A model generated the notes under the pieces. That model ran no database searches and was not told the DNA's origin. It was given only the letters and a program-made list of their open reading frames with translations. Shown here in pieces: positions 19,174 to 30,019 of a stretch of DNA of 64,000 nt (its first letter is position 1; each line of letters begins with the position of its first letter). The position numbers and the translations under genes were made by a program. This stretch comes from an uncultured Clostridium sp. (GTDB lineage: Bacteria > Bacillota > Clostridia > TANB77 > CAG-508): assembly GCA_948468045.1 (NCBI GenBank), contig CAOKGO010000007.1:1-64000 (forward strand), written 5' to 3'.

Positions 19174-19370
19174 AAGCACAATTGAGGACGTTTATTTTTG
19201 CTTCTTTTATACTTTTTATTTTCTAAAAGTTTAAATATTTGCTATGATGCACAATTTTGGAGAGCAGGAAATTATAGACTGTAATCAAATTTATTTTATA
19301 TTTGTAACAAAATTGTAATAATCGACAAAACCTTACATCAAGGCATTGTTAAAAAATGAGTATAGGAATT

Positions 19371-19384
19371 GTTGCTTTTGCAAC
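19371..19384. promoter_or_regulatory. Predicted Crp/Fnr operator at the nrdD promoter
   Basis: GTTGCTTTTGCAAC has the same half-sites as 19160-19173. A TATAAT at 19406-19411 gives a predicted start near 19418, so the centre is near -41, the usual class II activation position for Crp/Fnr proteins. No good -35 box exists, as expected for an activated promoter. The rest of the 19123-19516 intergenic region is A+T-rich. Confidence 0.6.
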
Positions 19385-19516
19385 AGAAAATAGATATATT
19401 TAATATATAATAAAACAAACCATAGTTATTGTAGAAAGAAATAAGTTTAAGGTTGAAAAAGTTAAAAATAATTAAATTCTTTTCCAACTAGATTTGTGTC
19501 TGAGAAAGGAAGAAAA

Positions 19517-21643
19517 ATGAAAATTATTAAAAGAAATGGACGAGCAGTTGATTATGACAGAGAAAAGATTAAAATAGCTATTGAAAAAGCAAATAAAGAA
19601 GTAAGGCAAAGCGAAAGAGCAACTAAAGAAGATATAGATAAAATCATTGGATATATTGAGGAATTTGGCAAAAAAAGGATGTTAGTAGAAGATGTTCAAG
19701 ACATTATAGAAGAAAAGTTAATGGGAATTGGAAAATATGAACTATCAAAAAAATATATTGTATACAGATATACAAGGGCATTAGTTAGAAAGCAAAATAC
19801 TACAGATGAGTCAATTTTAGGGCTTATTCGAAATGAAAACAAAGAATTGTCAGAAGAGAACTCTAATAAAAATACAATACTTGCATCTACCCAAAGAGAT
19901 TACATTGCAGGCGAAGTTTCAAGAGATTTAACAAAAAGGTTATTATTGCCAGAAAAAATTGTTAAAGCAGATGAAGAGGGAGTTTTGCATTTTCATGATG
20001 CGGATTATTTTGTACAACCAATTTTTAATTGTTGTTTAGTTAATATTGCTGATATGTTAGACAATGGTACAGTAATGAACGGAAAATTAATAGAAAGTCC
20101 AAAAAGTTTTCAAGTGGCATGTATAGTAACAACACAAATTATTGCAACAGTTGCAAGTAATCAATATGGAGGGCAATCAATAGATTTAATACATTTAGGA
20201 AAATATTTAAGAAAAAGCTATGACAAATACAAAAAAGAAATGCAAGAAAAATATAAAGAAAAAATAAAAGAAGAACAAATAGAAGAAATTGTACAAGATA
20301 GGTTAAAAGTGGAATTAAAAGCAGGAGTACAAGCAATTCAGTATCAAATTAATACATTAATGACAACTAATGGGCAAACACCTTTTGTAACTTTATTTAT
20401 GCATTTAGAAGAAAATGACCCATATATAAAAGAAAATGCAATGATTATCGAAGAAGTACTACAACAAAGGTTAGAAGGTATAAAAAATGATAAAGGGGTA
20501 TTTGTAACTCCAGCTTTCCCAAAACTAGTTTATGTTTTAGATGAATGCAATAACCTAACAGGTGGAAAATATGACTACTTAACAAAATTAGCAGTAAAAT
20601 GTTCTTCAAAAAGAATGTATCCAGATTATATTTCTGCAAAAAAAATGCGTGAAAATTATCAAGAAAACATATTTAGTCCAATGGGATGTAGAAGCTTTTT
20701 ATCTCCATGGAAAGATGAAAAAGGCAATTATAAATTTGAGGGAAGATTTAATCAAGGTGTTGTAAGCATAAATTTACCACAAATTGGAATTGTTGCAAAT
20801 GGTGATGAAGAAGTATTTTGGAAAGAGTTTAGTGAGAGGCTAGAATTATGCAAAGAAGCACTAATGTGTAGACATTATGCCTTATTAGGAACAAAATCAG
20901 ATATTAGCCCAATACATTGGCAATATGGTGCTGTGGCACGTTTAAAAAAAGACGAAACAATAGACAAATTGTTATATGGTGGATATTCTACTATTTCTTT
21001 AGGATATATTGGATTATATGAAGTCACAAAATTAATTACAGGAGAATCACATACAACTGAAAAAGGGCATGAATTTGCAATAAAAGTTATGAAACATTTA
21101 AGAGAAGCAGTTGACAAATGGAAAAAAGAAACAAATATTGGTTTTGCATTATATGGAACACCAGCAGAGAGTTTATGTTATAAATTTGCAAAAATTGATA
21201 AAGAAAAATTCGGAACAATAAAAGATATAACAGACAAGGGATATTACACAAATTCATATCATGTAGATGTAAGAGAAAAAATAGATGCTTTTGACAAATT
21301 ATCATTTGAGAGCGAATTTCAAGAAATATCATCAGGTGGAGCAATTTCTTATATTGAAATACCAAACATGAATAAAAACATAGAAGCATTAGAAACAATT
21401 GTTAAATTTATTTATAACAATATCTTGTATGCAGAATTTAATACAAAATCAGACTTTTGTCATAACTGTGAATTTGATGGGGAAATAACTATAAACAAAG
21501 ACAATGAATGGGAATGCCCAAATTGTGGAAATAAGGACCATAGCAAAATGACGGTAGTTAGAAGAACATGTGGATATTTGGGAGAAAACTTTTGGAACGT
21601 TGGAAAAACAAAAGAAATAAAACAAAGAGTTATGCATTTGTAG
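19517..21643 (+). CDS. nrdD: Anaerobic (class III) ribonucleoside-triphosphate reductase
   Basis: 708 residues from ATG 19517, chosen because GAAAGGAAG lies directly upstream. NrdD reduces ribonucleotides to deoxyribonucleotides using a glycyl radical and works only without oxygen. Residues 1-95 are the ATP-cone regulatory domain (KIIKRNGRAVDYDREKI). The catalytic barrel contains the AxxQ..GGQSIDLIHLG region. The zinc site CHNC...CPNC is near residue 655, and the radical glycine is in RRTCGYLGENFWN near the C-terminus. The activase nrdG is not adjacent in this window. Four CGG trinucleotides are all out of frame. Confidence 0.96.
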   Translation: MKIIKRNGRAVDYDREKIKIAIEKANKEVRQSERATKEDIDKIIGYIEEFGKKRMLVEDVQDIIEEKLMGIGKYELSKKYIVYRYTRALVRKQNTTDESILGLIRNENKELSEENSNKNTILASTQRDYIAGEVSRDLTKRLLLPEKIVKADEEGVLHFHDADYFVQPIFNCCLVNIADMLDNGTVMNGKLIESPKSFQVACIVTTQIIATVASNQYGGQSIDLIHLGKYLRKSYDKYKKEMQEKYKEKIKEEQIEEIVQDRLKVELKAGVQAIQYQINTLMTTNGQTPFVTLFMHLEENDPYIKENAMIIEEVLQQRLEGIKNDKGVFVTPAFPKLVYVLDECNNLTGGKYDYLTKLAVKCSSKRMYPDYISAKKMRENYQENIFSPMGCRSFLSPWKDEKGNYKFEGRFNQGVVSINLPQIGIVANGDEEVFWKEFSERLELCKEALMCRHYALLGTKSDISPIHWQYGAVARLKKDETIDKLLYGGYSTISLGYIGLYEVTKLITGESHTTEKGHEFAIKVMKHLREAVDKWKKETNIGFALYGTPAESLCYKFAKIDKEKFGTIKDITDKGYYTNSYHVDVREKIDAFDKLSFESEFQEISSGGAISYIEIPNMNKNIEALETIVKFIYNNILYAEFNTKSDFCHNCEFDGEITINKDNEWECPNCGNKDHSKMTVVRRTCGYLGENFWNVGKTKEIKQRVMHL

Positions 21644-21647
21644 GAGT

Positions 21648-21676
21648 TGGGGACGGCCCCCAAATCCTATTTTTGT
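21648..21676 (+). terminator. Palindrome/terminator after nrdD
   Basis: TTGGGGACGGCCCCCAAATCC then TATTTTTGTT. Same family as 6276-6300. Confidence 0.65.
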
Positions 21677-21830
21677 TATATATGTAAAATCTTTGAATTT
21701 ACATATATAACAAAAATATATTCTACCCAAATTTGCTAAAGCAAATTTGGCATACGAACAAAGACGGAGCATGTAAAATCATTTAAAAGGTCAAAAATTT
21801 TTAATCATGCTCCTTTTGTTCCATAAAAAG
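21674..21830. repeat. Intergenic palindromic repeat, copy H
   Basis: Starts with a GTTATATATGTAAAATC / GAATTTACATATATAAC hairpin, then CAAATTTGCTAAAGCAAATT, GAACAAAGACGGAGCATG and a CATGCTCCTTTTGTTC end. Confidence 0.7.
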
Positions 21831-21860
21831 TACCTGAAAATCAAATAGAAAAAGTTAAAA

Positions 21861-22586
21861 TTATGCCAATTGTTCTCTTGCTTTATTTTCAAATTCATCA
21901 TCTAATGGCTCTAGGACAATGTCTTCATTATATTTTCTGTCTAAGCAATATTTTATTATATAGTCACTAAGTTGAGGGTTTTTAGATAGTAAAGGACCAT
22001 GCAAATATGTTGCAATAACATTTTTTTGGAAAAAACCTTCATTAGTAGAGCCAAATTGGTTGCCATTTCCAAATAGTACTTTGCCAAATGGCGTTGATAT
22101 ATTATATGTTTGGCCACCATGGTTTTCAAAACCAATAATTTTTGCTTTTTTATCATTTAATTCAGTTTCTATTACAATATTTCCAATACATCTTTTTTTT
22201 CTGTCATTAATGGCTTCGGTGTAATAATCAAAAATTTCCAAACCTGGAATGATATTGCTATCCACATCTTTATAATATTTGCCAAAAAGTTGATAACTTC
22301 CACAAATAAGTAAGAAAAAAACACCATTATTGATTGCTTCTTGAATGGAATTTTTATATTGAATTAGGTCTTTTGCTAAAATTCCTTGTTCTTGGTCAGC
22401 TCCGCCACCAGAAAAAACTAAGTCATAATCATTAAAATTAGGGGGAGTATCTCCAATAGAGTATGGATCAATAATTGCTTTAAATCCACGTTGTTCTAAA
22501 CGATAGCGTAAGATTTGGATATTTCCATAATCTCCATATAATTCTAAAATATCTGGATAAAGGTATAGTATTTTTAATTCTTTCAT
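21861..22586 (-). CDS. gatD: Lipid II isoglutaminyl synthase, glutaminase subunit
   Basis: 241 residues, class I glutamine-amidotransferase fold. GatD supplies ammonia to MurT, which amidates D-Glu of lipid II in the cytoplasm, a modification needed for peptidoglycan cross-linking in many Gram-positives. The nucleophile is Cys95 in LLICGSYQLFG; the histidine is in ATYLHGPLL. The substrate-contact motif SGGGADQEQ precedes it. It lies just downstream of murT on the same strand, separated by a 116-base palindromic element rather than the usual overlap. No in-frame CGG (GGC GGA is out of frame). Confidence 0.93.
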   Translation of the reverse strand: MKELKILYLYPDILELYGDYGNIQILRYRLEQRGFKAIIDPYSIGDTPPNFNDYDLVFSGGGADQEQGILAKDLIQYKNSIQEAINNGVFFLLICGSYQLFGKYYKDVDSNIIPGLEIFDYYTEAINDRKKRCIGNIVIETELNDKKAKIIGFENHGGQTYNISTPFGKVLFGNGNQFGSTNEGFFQKNVIATYLHGPLLSKNPQLSDYIIKYCLDRKYNEDIVLEPLDDEFENKAREQLA

Positions 22587-22600
22587 AATTAACTCCTTTG

Positions 22601-22716
22601 TGAGACAGTAGGGACAGGTCTATATGTCTCATGATTTAAAATAAAACAGAACTATAAAAGTACAAAAAACGACAAAAAGTATGAAACAAATGAGACCTGT
22701 CCCTACTGTCTCATGA
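22601..22716. repeat. Inverted-repeat element between murT and gatD
   Basis: TGAGACAGTAGGGACAGGTC at 22601 is mirrored by GACCTGTCCCTACTGTCTCA at 22694. Related copies are at 32694-32727 and 57953-58062. The murT stop codon (TAG, 22705-22703) lies inside the right arm, so the element supplies the last codons of MurT. Confidence 0.75.
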
Positions 22717-24017
22717 TTTCAGTTCTTGTTGGCTGTAAGGCAGTGTAGTTGGCAATGACATATTTTTTTGTATCGGTTTTGTAAAGTGCATTTACTGCCT
22801 CTTGTAAATTAGTATATGGCTCGATTTTATCAATAGGAAAACCAGCAGTTTTTATTCTAATTGCAATGTCATAAGCACGAGTTCCAGATGTGATAATTCT
22901 TGTAACATTATTTAAATTGTCAAAGTTAATGTCCCAAATCCAAGATACATCATGTCCATCTGCCAAATTGTCATTTAAAACAAATAACAATTCTTTTTCT
23001 TCATCATCTTCATTTAAAATTCTTAGGCTGACATTACTTCCAGTTGGATTTTTAGCAAGATTTATAATTGTTGGAATGCCTTTTATTTTTAGTTCTTCTA
23101 ATCTTCCATTGTTTAAAACAAATTCAGATAATGCTTTTTGCATAATAGTAGTGTTAATAGAATATATAGAACAACATGCAATTGATGCTACAAAATTGTA
23201 AATATTATAAATACTATTAAATTTTGTTTCGTATGTAATTCCATCTACTGAAAAAGAACGATTTTTTAAGTCTACATTTGTTGCTAATTTATAAATTTCA
23301 TTTTCTCCATAGTTACAATTTGGACATTTGAATTTTCCAATATGAGAATATTGATAATATTCATATTCAATACGGGTATGGCAAAATGGACAAAATTTTC
23401 CTTCACCTGCTTCTTTCATATCATTTGTTGCGTGGGAGTATTTTTCAACACTGAAGTAATAGGTGTTGTGATTTTCCATGTTTGCTTGTCCGAAGCCTTG
23501 CAACATTAGGGTCATCATTATTTAAAACTAAATTTCCAGTATATGTTTTTAAAAAGTCATTTATTTTTAAAATTAAAGCTTCTACTTCACCATTTCTATC
23601 TAATTGGTCACGAAAAAAGTCAAGAATTACTAGAGTATCTAACTTTAAATCTTTAAAAATAACAGGAACATAACCTTCGTCAACTTCAAAAACTAAATAA
23701 TCTGCTTTTACTTTTCCTGTTAGAGTACAGTGTTTTAAAATAGTTGATAAAATTCCAGTTTCCATGTTGTTGCCTTCTGTATTGCTAATTATTTTCTTTT
23801 CATCAGTTTTTAGAATATAACCAATGATGTTATTTGTCATGGTTTTTCCATTTGTTGCTGTTACTGCAATAATAGGACAATCTATTTTGAAGTATCTAAA
23901 TATTTTAGGATTCCAATCATAGGCTATTTTTCCAAGAAAATTACCACCATTTTTGCCTGCTAATTTTAGACCTAAATGAAGAATTTTCATGGCTAATATA
24001 ATAAAAAAGTTTTTCAT
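22703..24017 (-). CDS. murT: Lipid II isoglutaminyl synthase MurT, +1 frameshift at CGG
   Basis: Mur-ligase-family ATPase subunit that works with GatD to amidate lipid II. ATG 24017 is preferred (12 bases after AAAGGA); ATG 24029 touches the binding site. The ATP-loop AVTATNGKTMTNNII is near residue 60. At 23492-23490 (minus strand) CGG follows DPNVARL; a one-base advance gives GQANMENHNTYYFS and restores the central domain with its zinc ribbon CPFCHTRIEYE...CPNC and the C-terminal DUF1727 domain. Without it the first frame ends after 16 codons. Restored length 437 residues, as expected. The C-terminal IMRQ comes from the palindromic repeat downstream. Confidence 0.92.
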
Positions 24018-24348
24018 TTTTAATATCATTCCTTTGTTTTTTCATAAATTAAACATATTATACAATAAGATATATTTGTTTTCAAGAATTTTTAAGTCTT
24101 TTTTCTATTATGATAGTATTCCTTGTTATAATTCACAGTTGATATTAAGAACATTAAAAAACATAGATATAAAGCATTTACATAAATGACATTTAACAAT
24201 AGAATAAATAAAAGAATAAAATATTGCTTGACATTAAATGACATATAATATATCATTCTATTAGAAGATGAGAGATATATGCTAAAAGCTATAAAGAATA
24301 AAAAAGAAAAATCAGGAAAAACTAATGAAAATATAGGGGGAATAAACA

Positions 24349-26063
24349 TGGTAGAAAAGAATATAAAGGGAATTACATTAATTGCATTAGTAATTACAAT
24401 AATAGTTTTATTAATTCTAGCAGGAATAAGTATTAACGTATTAACAGGGCAAAATGGAATTTTAAACAAGGCAAATAAAGCAAAAGAAGAAATGAAAAAA
24501 GCAGAATATTTAGAGGAGTTGCGAGTAATTGGTTTGGGATTACAACCAGATAGGACAACAAAAAATTGGGATAATCAAACATATATGAATCAATACAAAA
24601 AAGAAATAGAAGATGACGATATGTTTAATGAGGCTAAAGAAATTAAATTTTTGGAGAATACACCCAAAATAACAATACAGGTAATAACTGTTGAGGGTTG
24701 GGTATATTGGGTAACAGAAGATAATGTGGAATATAAAGGAACAGAAGATGAGCAACAGCCAATTGAGCCTGAAGAACCAATAGTTGAACCAACAGGAATA
24801 TGGGCATCATTAGAAGGAAATACATTAAAATTTTATACAACAGAAGCTAATGCAAAAGCTGGTGGTGGAAAAGTATATGAGAATGTGCAAGGAAAAACAT
24901 TTACACGTGATAATGCTGATGGGGTAGAAGCCCCTAACACACCATGGTTTGCTGACAGAGACCAAATTATAGCAGTAGAATTTGTAGATGAAGTAGCACC
25001 AGAATATCTAGCATATTATTTTAGTGATTTAACATCATTAGAAACTGTAAATATGGAAAAAGTAAAAACAATAAATGTAACTGATATGTATGGATTATTT
25101 TTAAATTGTAGAAATTTAAAAGAAATTAATACAAAAGGATTTGATACAAGAAATGTAGAAAACATGGGATGGATGTTCTTAAATTGTAGTAGTTTATCTA
25201 ATTTAGATGTAACAATGTTTAACACTAAAAAAGTTACAAATATGGAAGTAATGTTTAGTGGTTGTAGTGGATTAACTCAATTAGATGTATCAAGTTTCGA
25301 TACTAGTAATGTAACAACAATGAGATCTATGTTTGCTAATTGTTCAAAACTAACACAAATAAATGTATCTAATTTTGATACAACTAATGTAACGAATATA
25401 TCAACAATGTTTCATAATTGTAGTAGTTTAACAGCATTGGATTTATCAAGTTTTGATACTAGCAATGTAACAACAGCGCAACAAACATTTTATAATTGTA
25501 GTAGTTTAACTAATTTAGATGTAACAATGTTTGACACCAAAAAAGTTACGAATATAGCAGGAATGTTTCAAGGTTGTAGTGGATTAACTCAATTAGATGT
25601 ATCAAGTTTTGATACTAGCAATATAACAACAATGAAATCTATGTTTTATAATTGTAGTAGTTTAACAGCATTAGATATATCTAATTTTGATACAACTAAT
25701 GTAACGAATATGGCAACAATGTTTTATAATTGTAACAGTTTAACAGCATTAGATGTATCAGGTTTTGATACAAGTAAAGTAATAGATATGGGGGGAATGT
25801 TCGTTAAATGTACAAATTTAGCACAAATAAATGTATCAAATTTTGATACAAGTAAAGTAACAAATTTTCAAGATATGTTTGCATATTGTGAAAAAATACC
25901 TAGTATAGACGTTTCAAACTTTGATACAAGAAATGCAACAAAAATGAGTTGGATGTTTGCGAAATGTTTTCAATTAAAAACCATATATATAGGAGCAAAT
26001 TGGATAATACCTTCAGGCAGTGTAGATGTGTGGTCAGAAGATAAAACAATAATAAAAAAATAA
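24349..26063 (+). CDS. Pilin-like N-terminus fused to DUF285 (BspA-type) surface repeats
   Basis: Starts at ATG 24349 after AGGGGG (an upstream ATG at 24279 lacks a good site). The first 30 residues, KNIKGITLIALVITIIVLLI, resemble a type IV prepilin: a short basic leader, a glycine, then a hydrophobic helix (cleavage expected after KG). Residues ~200-550 are about twelve copies of a 24-26-residue repeat of DUF285 / Mycoplasma-lipoprotein type: LDVSSFDTSNVTTM, then MFxNCSSLTxL. Such proteins are extracellular and often adhesive. It would be displayed on a pilus or retained through the helix. No prepilin peptidase or pilus motor is in the window. The repeats make copy number likely to vary. Confidence 0.8.
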
Positions 26064-26078
26064 TATAAAACTAAATAT

Positions 26079-26187
26079 TAAATAAGAGGGTTTCTTATTT
26101 TGATATGCTACCTTAAAAGTGGACAGTAAAAAGAAAGAGAGGCTCTTTGGAAAGTATTGTAGTTATTCCTATAATACTTTTTCTTTT
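26079..26187 (+). terminator. Two hairpins with T-runs after the DUF285 gene
   Basis: AAATAAGA...TCTTATTTT at 26079-26100 and AAAGTATTGTAG...CTATAATACTTT followed by TTCTTTTTTT at 26149-26187. Nothing else is seen in the 216-base gap. Confidence 0.65.
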
Positions 26188-26318
26188 TTTAGGATACCCT
26201 CTATTATATAGGAAAAACGTAAACACAATATCAAATAAATTAAACTTTTTCCTTGTAATTTAATCATATTTATAGTAAAATGCCAATAGAAATAAATTAT
26301 TTAAGGAAAAATGGAAAA

Positions 26319-27111
26319 ATGAAATACATAAATAGCCCAAAATTAGAAAACTTAAAAATAAATAAAGACAATACATATATAGTAATTGACTTTGACAGAA
26401 CCATAACAACAAAAGAAAGTAATGATTCTTGGAGTGTTAGTGGTTATTTATTAGGAAAAAAATTCGAAAAAGAAATAAATGAAGCATACCAAAAATACAG
26501 ACCAATTGAAATTGATTATAAAATACAAAGAAATGAAAAAGAAGAAGCCATGAATACATGGTATACACAATGTATGGATTTATATTATAAATATGAATTA
26601 ACAAAAGAAAAATTAATAAAATCTGTCAAAACAGGTGGGCTAATATATCGAAAAGGAGCTAAAGAATTTTTACGGAAAATTAGCAAAAGAAAAAATACTA
26701 GTTATAATTTTATCTGCTGGAATTGGAAATGTGATTAAACACTTTTTGAAAGACACAAACTGCTATTTTGACAATATATACATTATCAGCAATTTCATCG
26801 AATTTGATGAAAATGGAAAAGTTAAAAAGTTTGATAATTCTAAAATAGTACATAGTTTAAATAAAACCATGGAAAAAAAGATAAATAAAAGAATTTTAGA
26901 GACAATAAAAGACAAAACATATCAAGTTCTAATAGGGGATTTAATAGAAGACCAAAACATGGTAGAACAATCTAAATGGGATAAAACTTTAAAAATTGGA
27001 ATTTTAGAATTTGAAGAAGAAACTAACTTAAAAAAATATCAAGAAGCTTTTGACATTGTATTAACAAAAGAAGATGCTACATTTAACAAAATAGAAGAAA
27101 TTTTATTTTAA
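26319..27111 (+). CDS. HAD-family pyrimidine 5'-nucleotidase-like phosphatase, +1 frameshift at CGG
   Basis: The preferred start is ATG 26319, with AAGG 12 bases upstream; an in-frame ATG at 26280 has no binding site. HAD motif I is VIDFDRTITTKESNDSW, resembling the UMPH-1 (cytosolic 5'-nucleotidase III) group, which dephosphorylates nucleoside monophosphates; motif IV is IGDLIEDQNM. At 26673 CGG follows AKEFL; reading on loses the fold, whereas a one-base advance gives GKLAKEKILVIILSAGIGNV, carrying the HAD motif II region, and the frame runs to 27111. Restored length about 263 residues. The substrate is inferred from family resemblance only. Confidence 0.82.
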
Positions 27112-27175
27112 ATAGTTTACATACAAATGTTACATATAAATTTTATAAAAGTATAACAAAGAAAGGAAGAAAAAA

Positions 27176-27859
27176 ATGAAAAAATTTGGAAATGTATTAT
27201 GGGGAATTGTTTTAATTGCAATAGGTCTAATTTTTGGACTAAATGCTTTAGGTCTAACATCTATTAACATTTTCTTTAAAGGTTGGTGGACTTTATTTAT
27301 TATAATACCAAGCTTTATTGAACTAATTAAAGGAAATAGCAAAATGTGGAGTTTTATATGGTTAATAATAGGAATCGCATTATTATTATGTGCACAAAAT
27401 ATTTTATCATTTAAAATTATTGGAAAATTAATATTCCCATTTATTTTAGTTATGGTAGGAATTAGTATAATTTTTAAAGACACAATAGACAAAAAAGTTG
27501 GAGAGAAAATAAGAAAATTAAATACAAACAAAGGTGAATTTGAAGAATTTTGTGCTACCTTTGGTGAACAAAAAAGTAATTTTGCAGGACAAGAATTTAA
27601 TGGAGCAAATTTAGATGCAGTATTTGGAAGTGTTGAATTAGACCTTTCAAAAGCTATTATAAAAAAAGACCAAATAATAAATGCAAATGCAATATTTGGA
27701 GGAATAGAAATATTTGTTCCAACAGGAGTTAATATAAAAGTAAAATCAACACCAATTTTTGGTGGAGTTAGTAATAAAACAAGAGTAGAATATAATGAAA
27801 GTTTACCAACACTTTACATTAATGGAACAGCCTTATTTGGAGGTGTAGAAATAAAATGA
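27176..27859 (+). CDS. LiaF-like membrane protein
   Basis: 227 residues. Residues ~5-105 contain four membrane helices (NVLWGIVLIAIGLIFGLNAL first); the C-terminal ~100 residues are a beta-rich LiaF/DUF2154-type domain (AVFGSVELDLSKA, AIFGGIEIFVPTGVNIKV, ALFGGVEIK). In Bacillus LiaF is the negative partner of the LiaRS cell-envelope stress system, but no LiaRS genes are adjacent. It overlaps the next gene by four bases (ATGA), so the two are translationally coupled and probably work together at the membrane. No in-frame CGG. Confidence 0.82.
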   Translation: MKKFGNVLWGIVLIAIGLIFGLNALGLTSINIFFKGWWTLFIIIPSFIELIKGNSKMWSFIWLIIGIALLLCAQNILSFKIIGKLIFPFILVMVGISIIFKDTIDKKVGEKIRKLNTNKGEFEEFCATFGEQKSNFAGQEFNGANLDAVFGSVELDLSKAIIKKDQIINANAIFGGIEIFVPTGVNIKVKSTPIFGGVSNKTRVEYNESLPTLYINGTALFGGVEIK

Positions 27860-28705
27860 CATCTTTACAAAAAGTAATTAAATATGGAGCAATTGTATTT
27901 GGAATTTATTTAAGTTTAACAATTATAGGAATTGCTATTTTTAGTATTACAGCCATTTTTGGAATAACAGCTGGAATAGAAATGTTTAATGAAGATATAA
28001 AAGAAGATGTTGTAATAACTAAATGGGAGCAAGAATATTCTAATATTACTAATTTAGACATTGAATTAAAAATATGTGAATTAGATATAAAAAATGGAGA
28101 TAGATTAAAAGTAGATGTTTCTAATGTTTCAGATCAATTTGAATGTCGAGTAGATGGAAATGAATTAAAAATAAAAGATAAAAAAATAATTAGAGGTTTT
28201 TGGAATATAGAGAAAGAACATCCTAAAATTACTATATATATCCCTGAAACAATAACATTTGAACAAATAAATATTGAAACAGGAATGAATGACACAAATA
28301 TTGAATATTTAAAGGCAAATACAATAAAATTAGAAATGGGAGTAGGAAGATATAGAATAGATAATTTAATTGCTAATAATGCAAATATAAAAGCAGGAGC
28401 TGGAGAAGCAATTATTGCAGATGGAAGTATTGGAGAATTAAAATTAGATGGTGGAATTGGCAAATTAGAAGTAAATAGCAAAATTTTAGAAAATTCGAAA
28501 ATCGCATGTGGTATTGGCAAAATGGAATTAAACTTAATTGGTTCACAAACAGATTACAAAATTGATGCAGAAAGTGGAATTGGAAATTTTGTGGTAAATA
28601 ATCAAAGAATATCACGGAAGCCAAACAATTGGAAATGGTAAAGCTACTATTAAAATTGATAGTGGAGTAGGAGAAACAATAGTTAATTTTGTAGATGAAA
28701 TTTAG
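27856..28705 (+). CDS. DUF4097-type (toast-rack) membrane protein, +1 frameshift at CGG
   Basis: Residues ~12-40 form a membrane helix; the rest is a beta-solenoid of repeated turns (ANIKAGAGEAIIADGSIGEL, GGIGKLEVNSKILENSKI), characteristic of DUF4097/DUF2807 putative adhesin or envelope-stress proteins. The start overlaps the preceding LiaF-like gene. At 28615 CGG follows QRIS; the first frame stops after eight codons. A one-base advance gives GSQTIGNGKATIKIDSGVGE and ends at 28705, adding one more solenoid turn of the same periodicity, which supports the frameshift. Restored length 282 residues. Exact function unknown. Confidence 0.85.
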
Positions 28706-28737
28706 CTGTGAATAATAAGTATAGGAAGAGGTATATT

Positions 28738-29882
28738 ATGAAAAAAATTGCAATTTTTGGTTCAACAGGTTCTATTGGAGAAAGTACATTAAATGTAGTT
28801 AGAGAAAACCCTGAGGCATTTCAAGTAGTAACATTAGTTGCTGGAAAAAATATTAACAAATTAAAAGAGCAAATTGAGGAATTCAAACCAAAAAATGTGT
28901 ATATTATTGAGAAAGAAAATGCTAAACAAATAAAAGAAGAATACCAAGAAATACAAGTGTACTATGGAGAAGAGGGGATGGAGGATATATCACAATTAAC
29001 AGATTTTGATATATCTGTATCTGCTTTAGTTGGAATAGCAGGTTTAAAACCAACTTATAATATGATAAAAAATGGAAAAACGGTAGCTTTAGCTAATAAA
29101 GAGGTGCTAGTAGCTGGCGGAAAATTAATTATGGATACAGCTAAAAAATATAATGCAACTTTATTAACAGTAGACAGCGAACATAGTGCCATAATGCAAT
29201 GTTTACAAGGAGAAAAGCAAAATAAAATAGATAAAATTTTGTTAACAGCTTCTCGGAGGGCCATTTTTTGACAAAGAAATAACAGATGAAATAACAGTAG
29301 AACAAGCTTTAAATCATCCTACTTGGAAAATGGGACCAAAAGTAACAATAGATTCTTCAACTATGATGAACAAAGGGTTTGAAGTAATTGAAGCAAAATG
29401 GTTATTTGATGTCGATCCAAGCCAAATACAAGTTGTTGTACATAGAAAAAGTATTGTACATTCTATGGTACAGTTCCAAGATGGAACAATTATGGCAAAT
29501 TTAGGACCAAAATCAATGCAAATACCAATTGCATATGCCTTAAATTATCCAAATAGATTAGTAAATAACATACAAAAAATTGATTTATTCGAAATTAAAG
29601 ATCTAGTTTTTGAAAAGCCAAACTTAGAAAAATTTGATTGCTTAAGACTAGCTTTTGAAGCAATTAAAAAGGGGCATAGCTACCAAGTGGTATTAAATGC
29701 AGCAAATGAAGTTTTAGTAGATGCTTTTCTAAATAAAAAGATAACTTACACACGGAATTCCAAAAGGAATTGAAAAAATGCTACAAAAAGATTACCCAAA
29801 AGAATTAAACACAGTAGAAGAAATCTTAGAATTAGATAAAAAGGTAAAAGAAGAAACTAGGAAAATGTTGACTTTAAATTGA
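28738..29882 (+). CDS. dxr: 1-deoxy-D-xylulose 5-phosphate reductoisomerase, two CGG frameshifts
   Basis: Second enzyme of the MEP isoprenoid pathway. ATG 28738 follows AGGAAGAGG. The N-terminal NADPH motif is IAIFGSTGSIGESTL (here KKIAIFGSTGSIGES). Metal and substrate residues are in VDSEHSAI. At 29254 CGG follows LTAS; a one-base advance gives GGPFFDKE, the universally conserved SGGPF loop, then GPKVTIDSSTMMNKGFEVIE. At 29753 a second CGG follows TYT, and another advance gives GIPKGIEKMLQKD to the stop at 29882. The final length, 380 residues, is normal. Three frames must be joined to make the enzyme. rseP and ispG, frequent neighbours, are absent here. Confidence 0.95.
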
Positions 29883-29894
29883 AAGATTTATTCA

Positions 29895-30015
29895 TTTACA
29901 ACAAAAATATATTCTATACAAATTTGATAAAGCAAATTTGGCAAACGAATAAAGACGGAGCATATAAAGTAATCTAAAAGGTCAAAAAATTTTAATCATG
30001 CTCAGTCTTTGTTCT
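29895..30015. repeat. Intergenic palindromic repeat, copy I (tail only)
   Basis: CAAATTTGATAAAGCAAATT, GAATAAAGACGGAGCATA and CATGCTCAGTCTTTGTTC match the tail of copy H; the leading hairpin is missing. Confidence 0.6.
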
Positions 30016-30019
30016 TATC

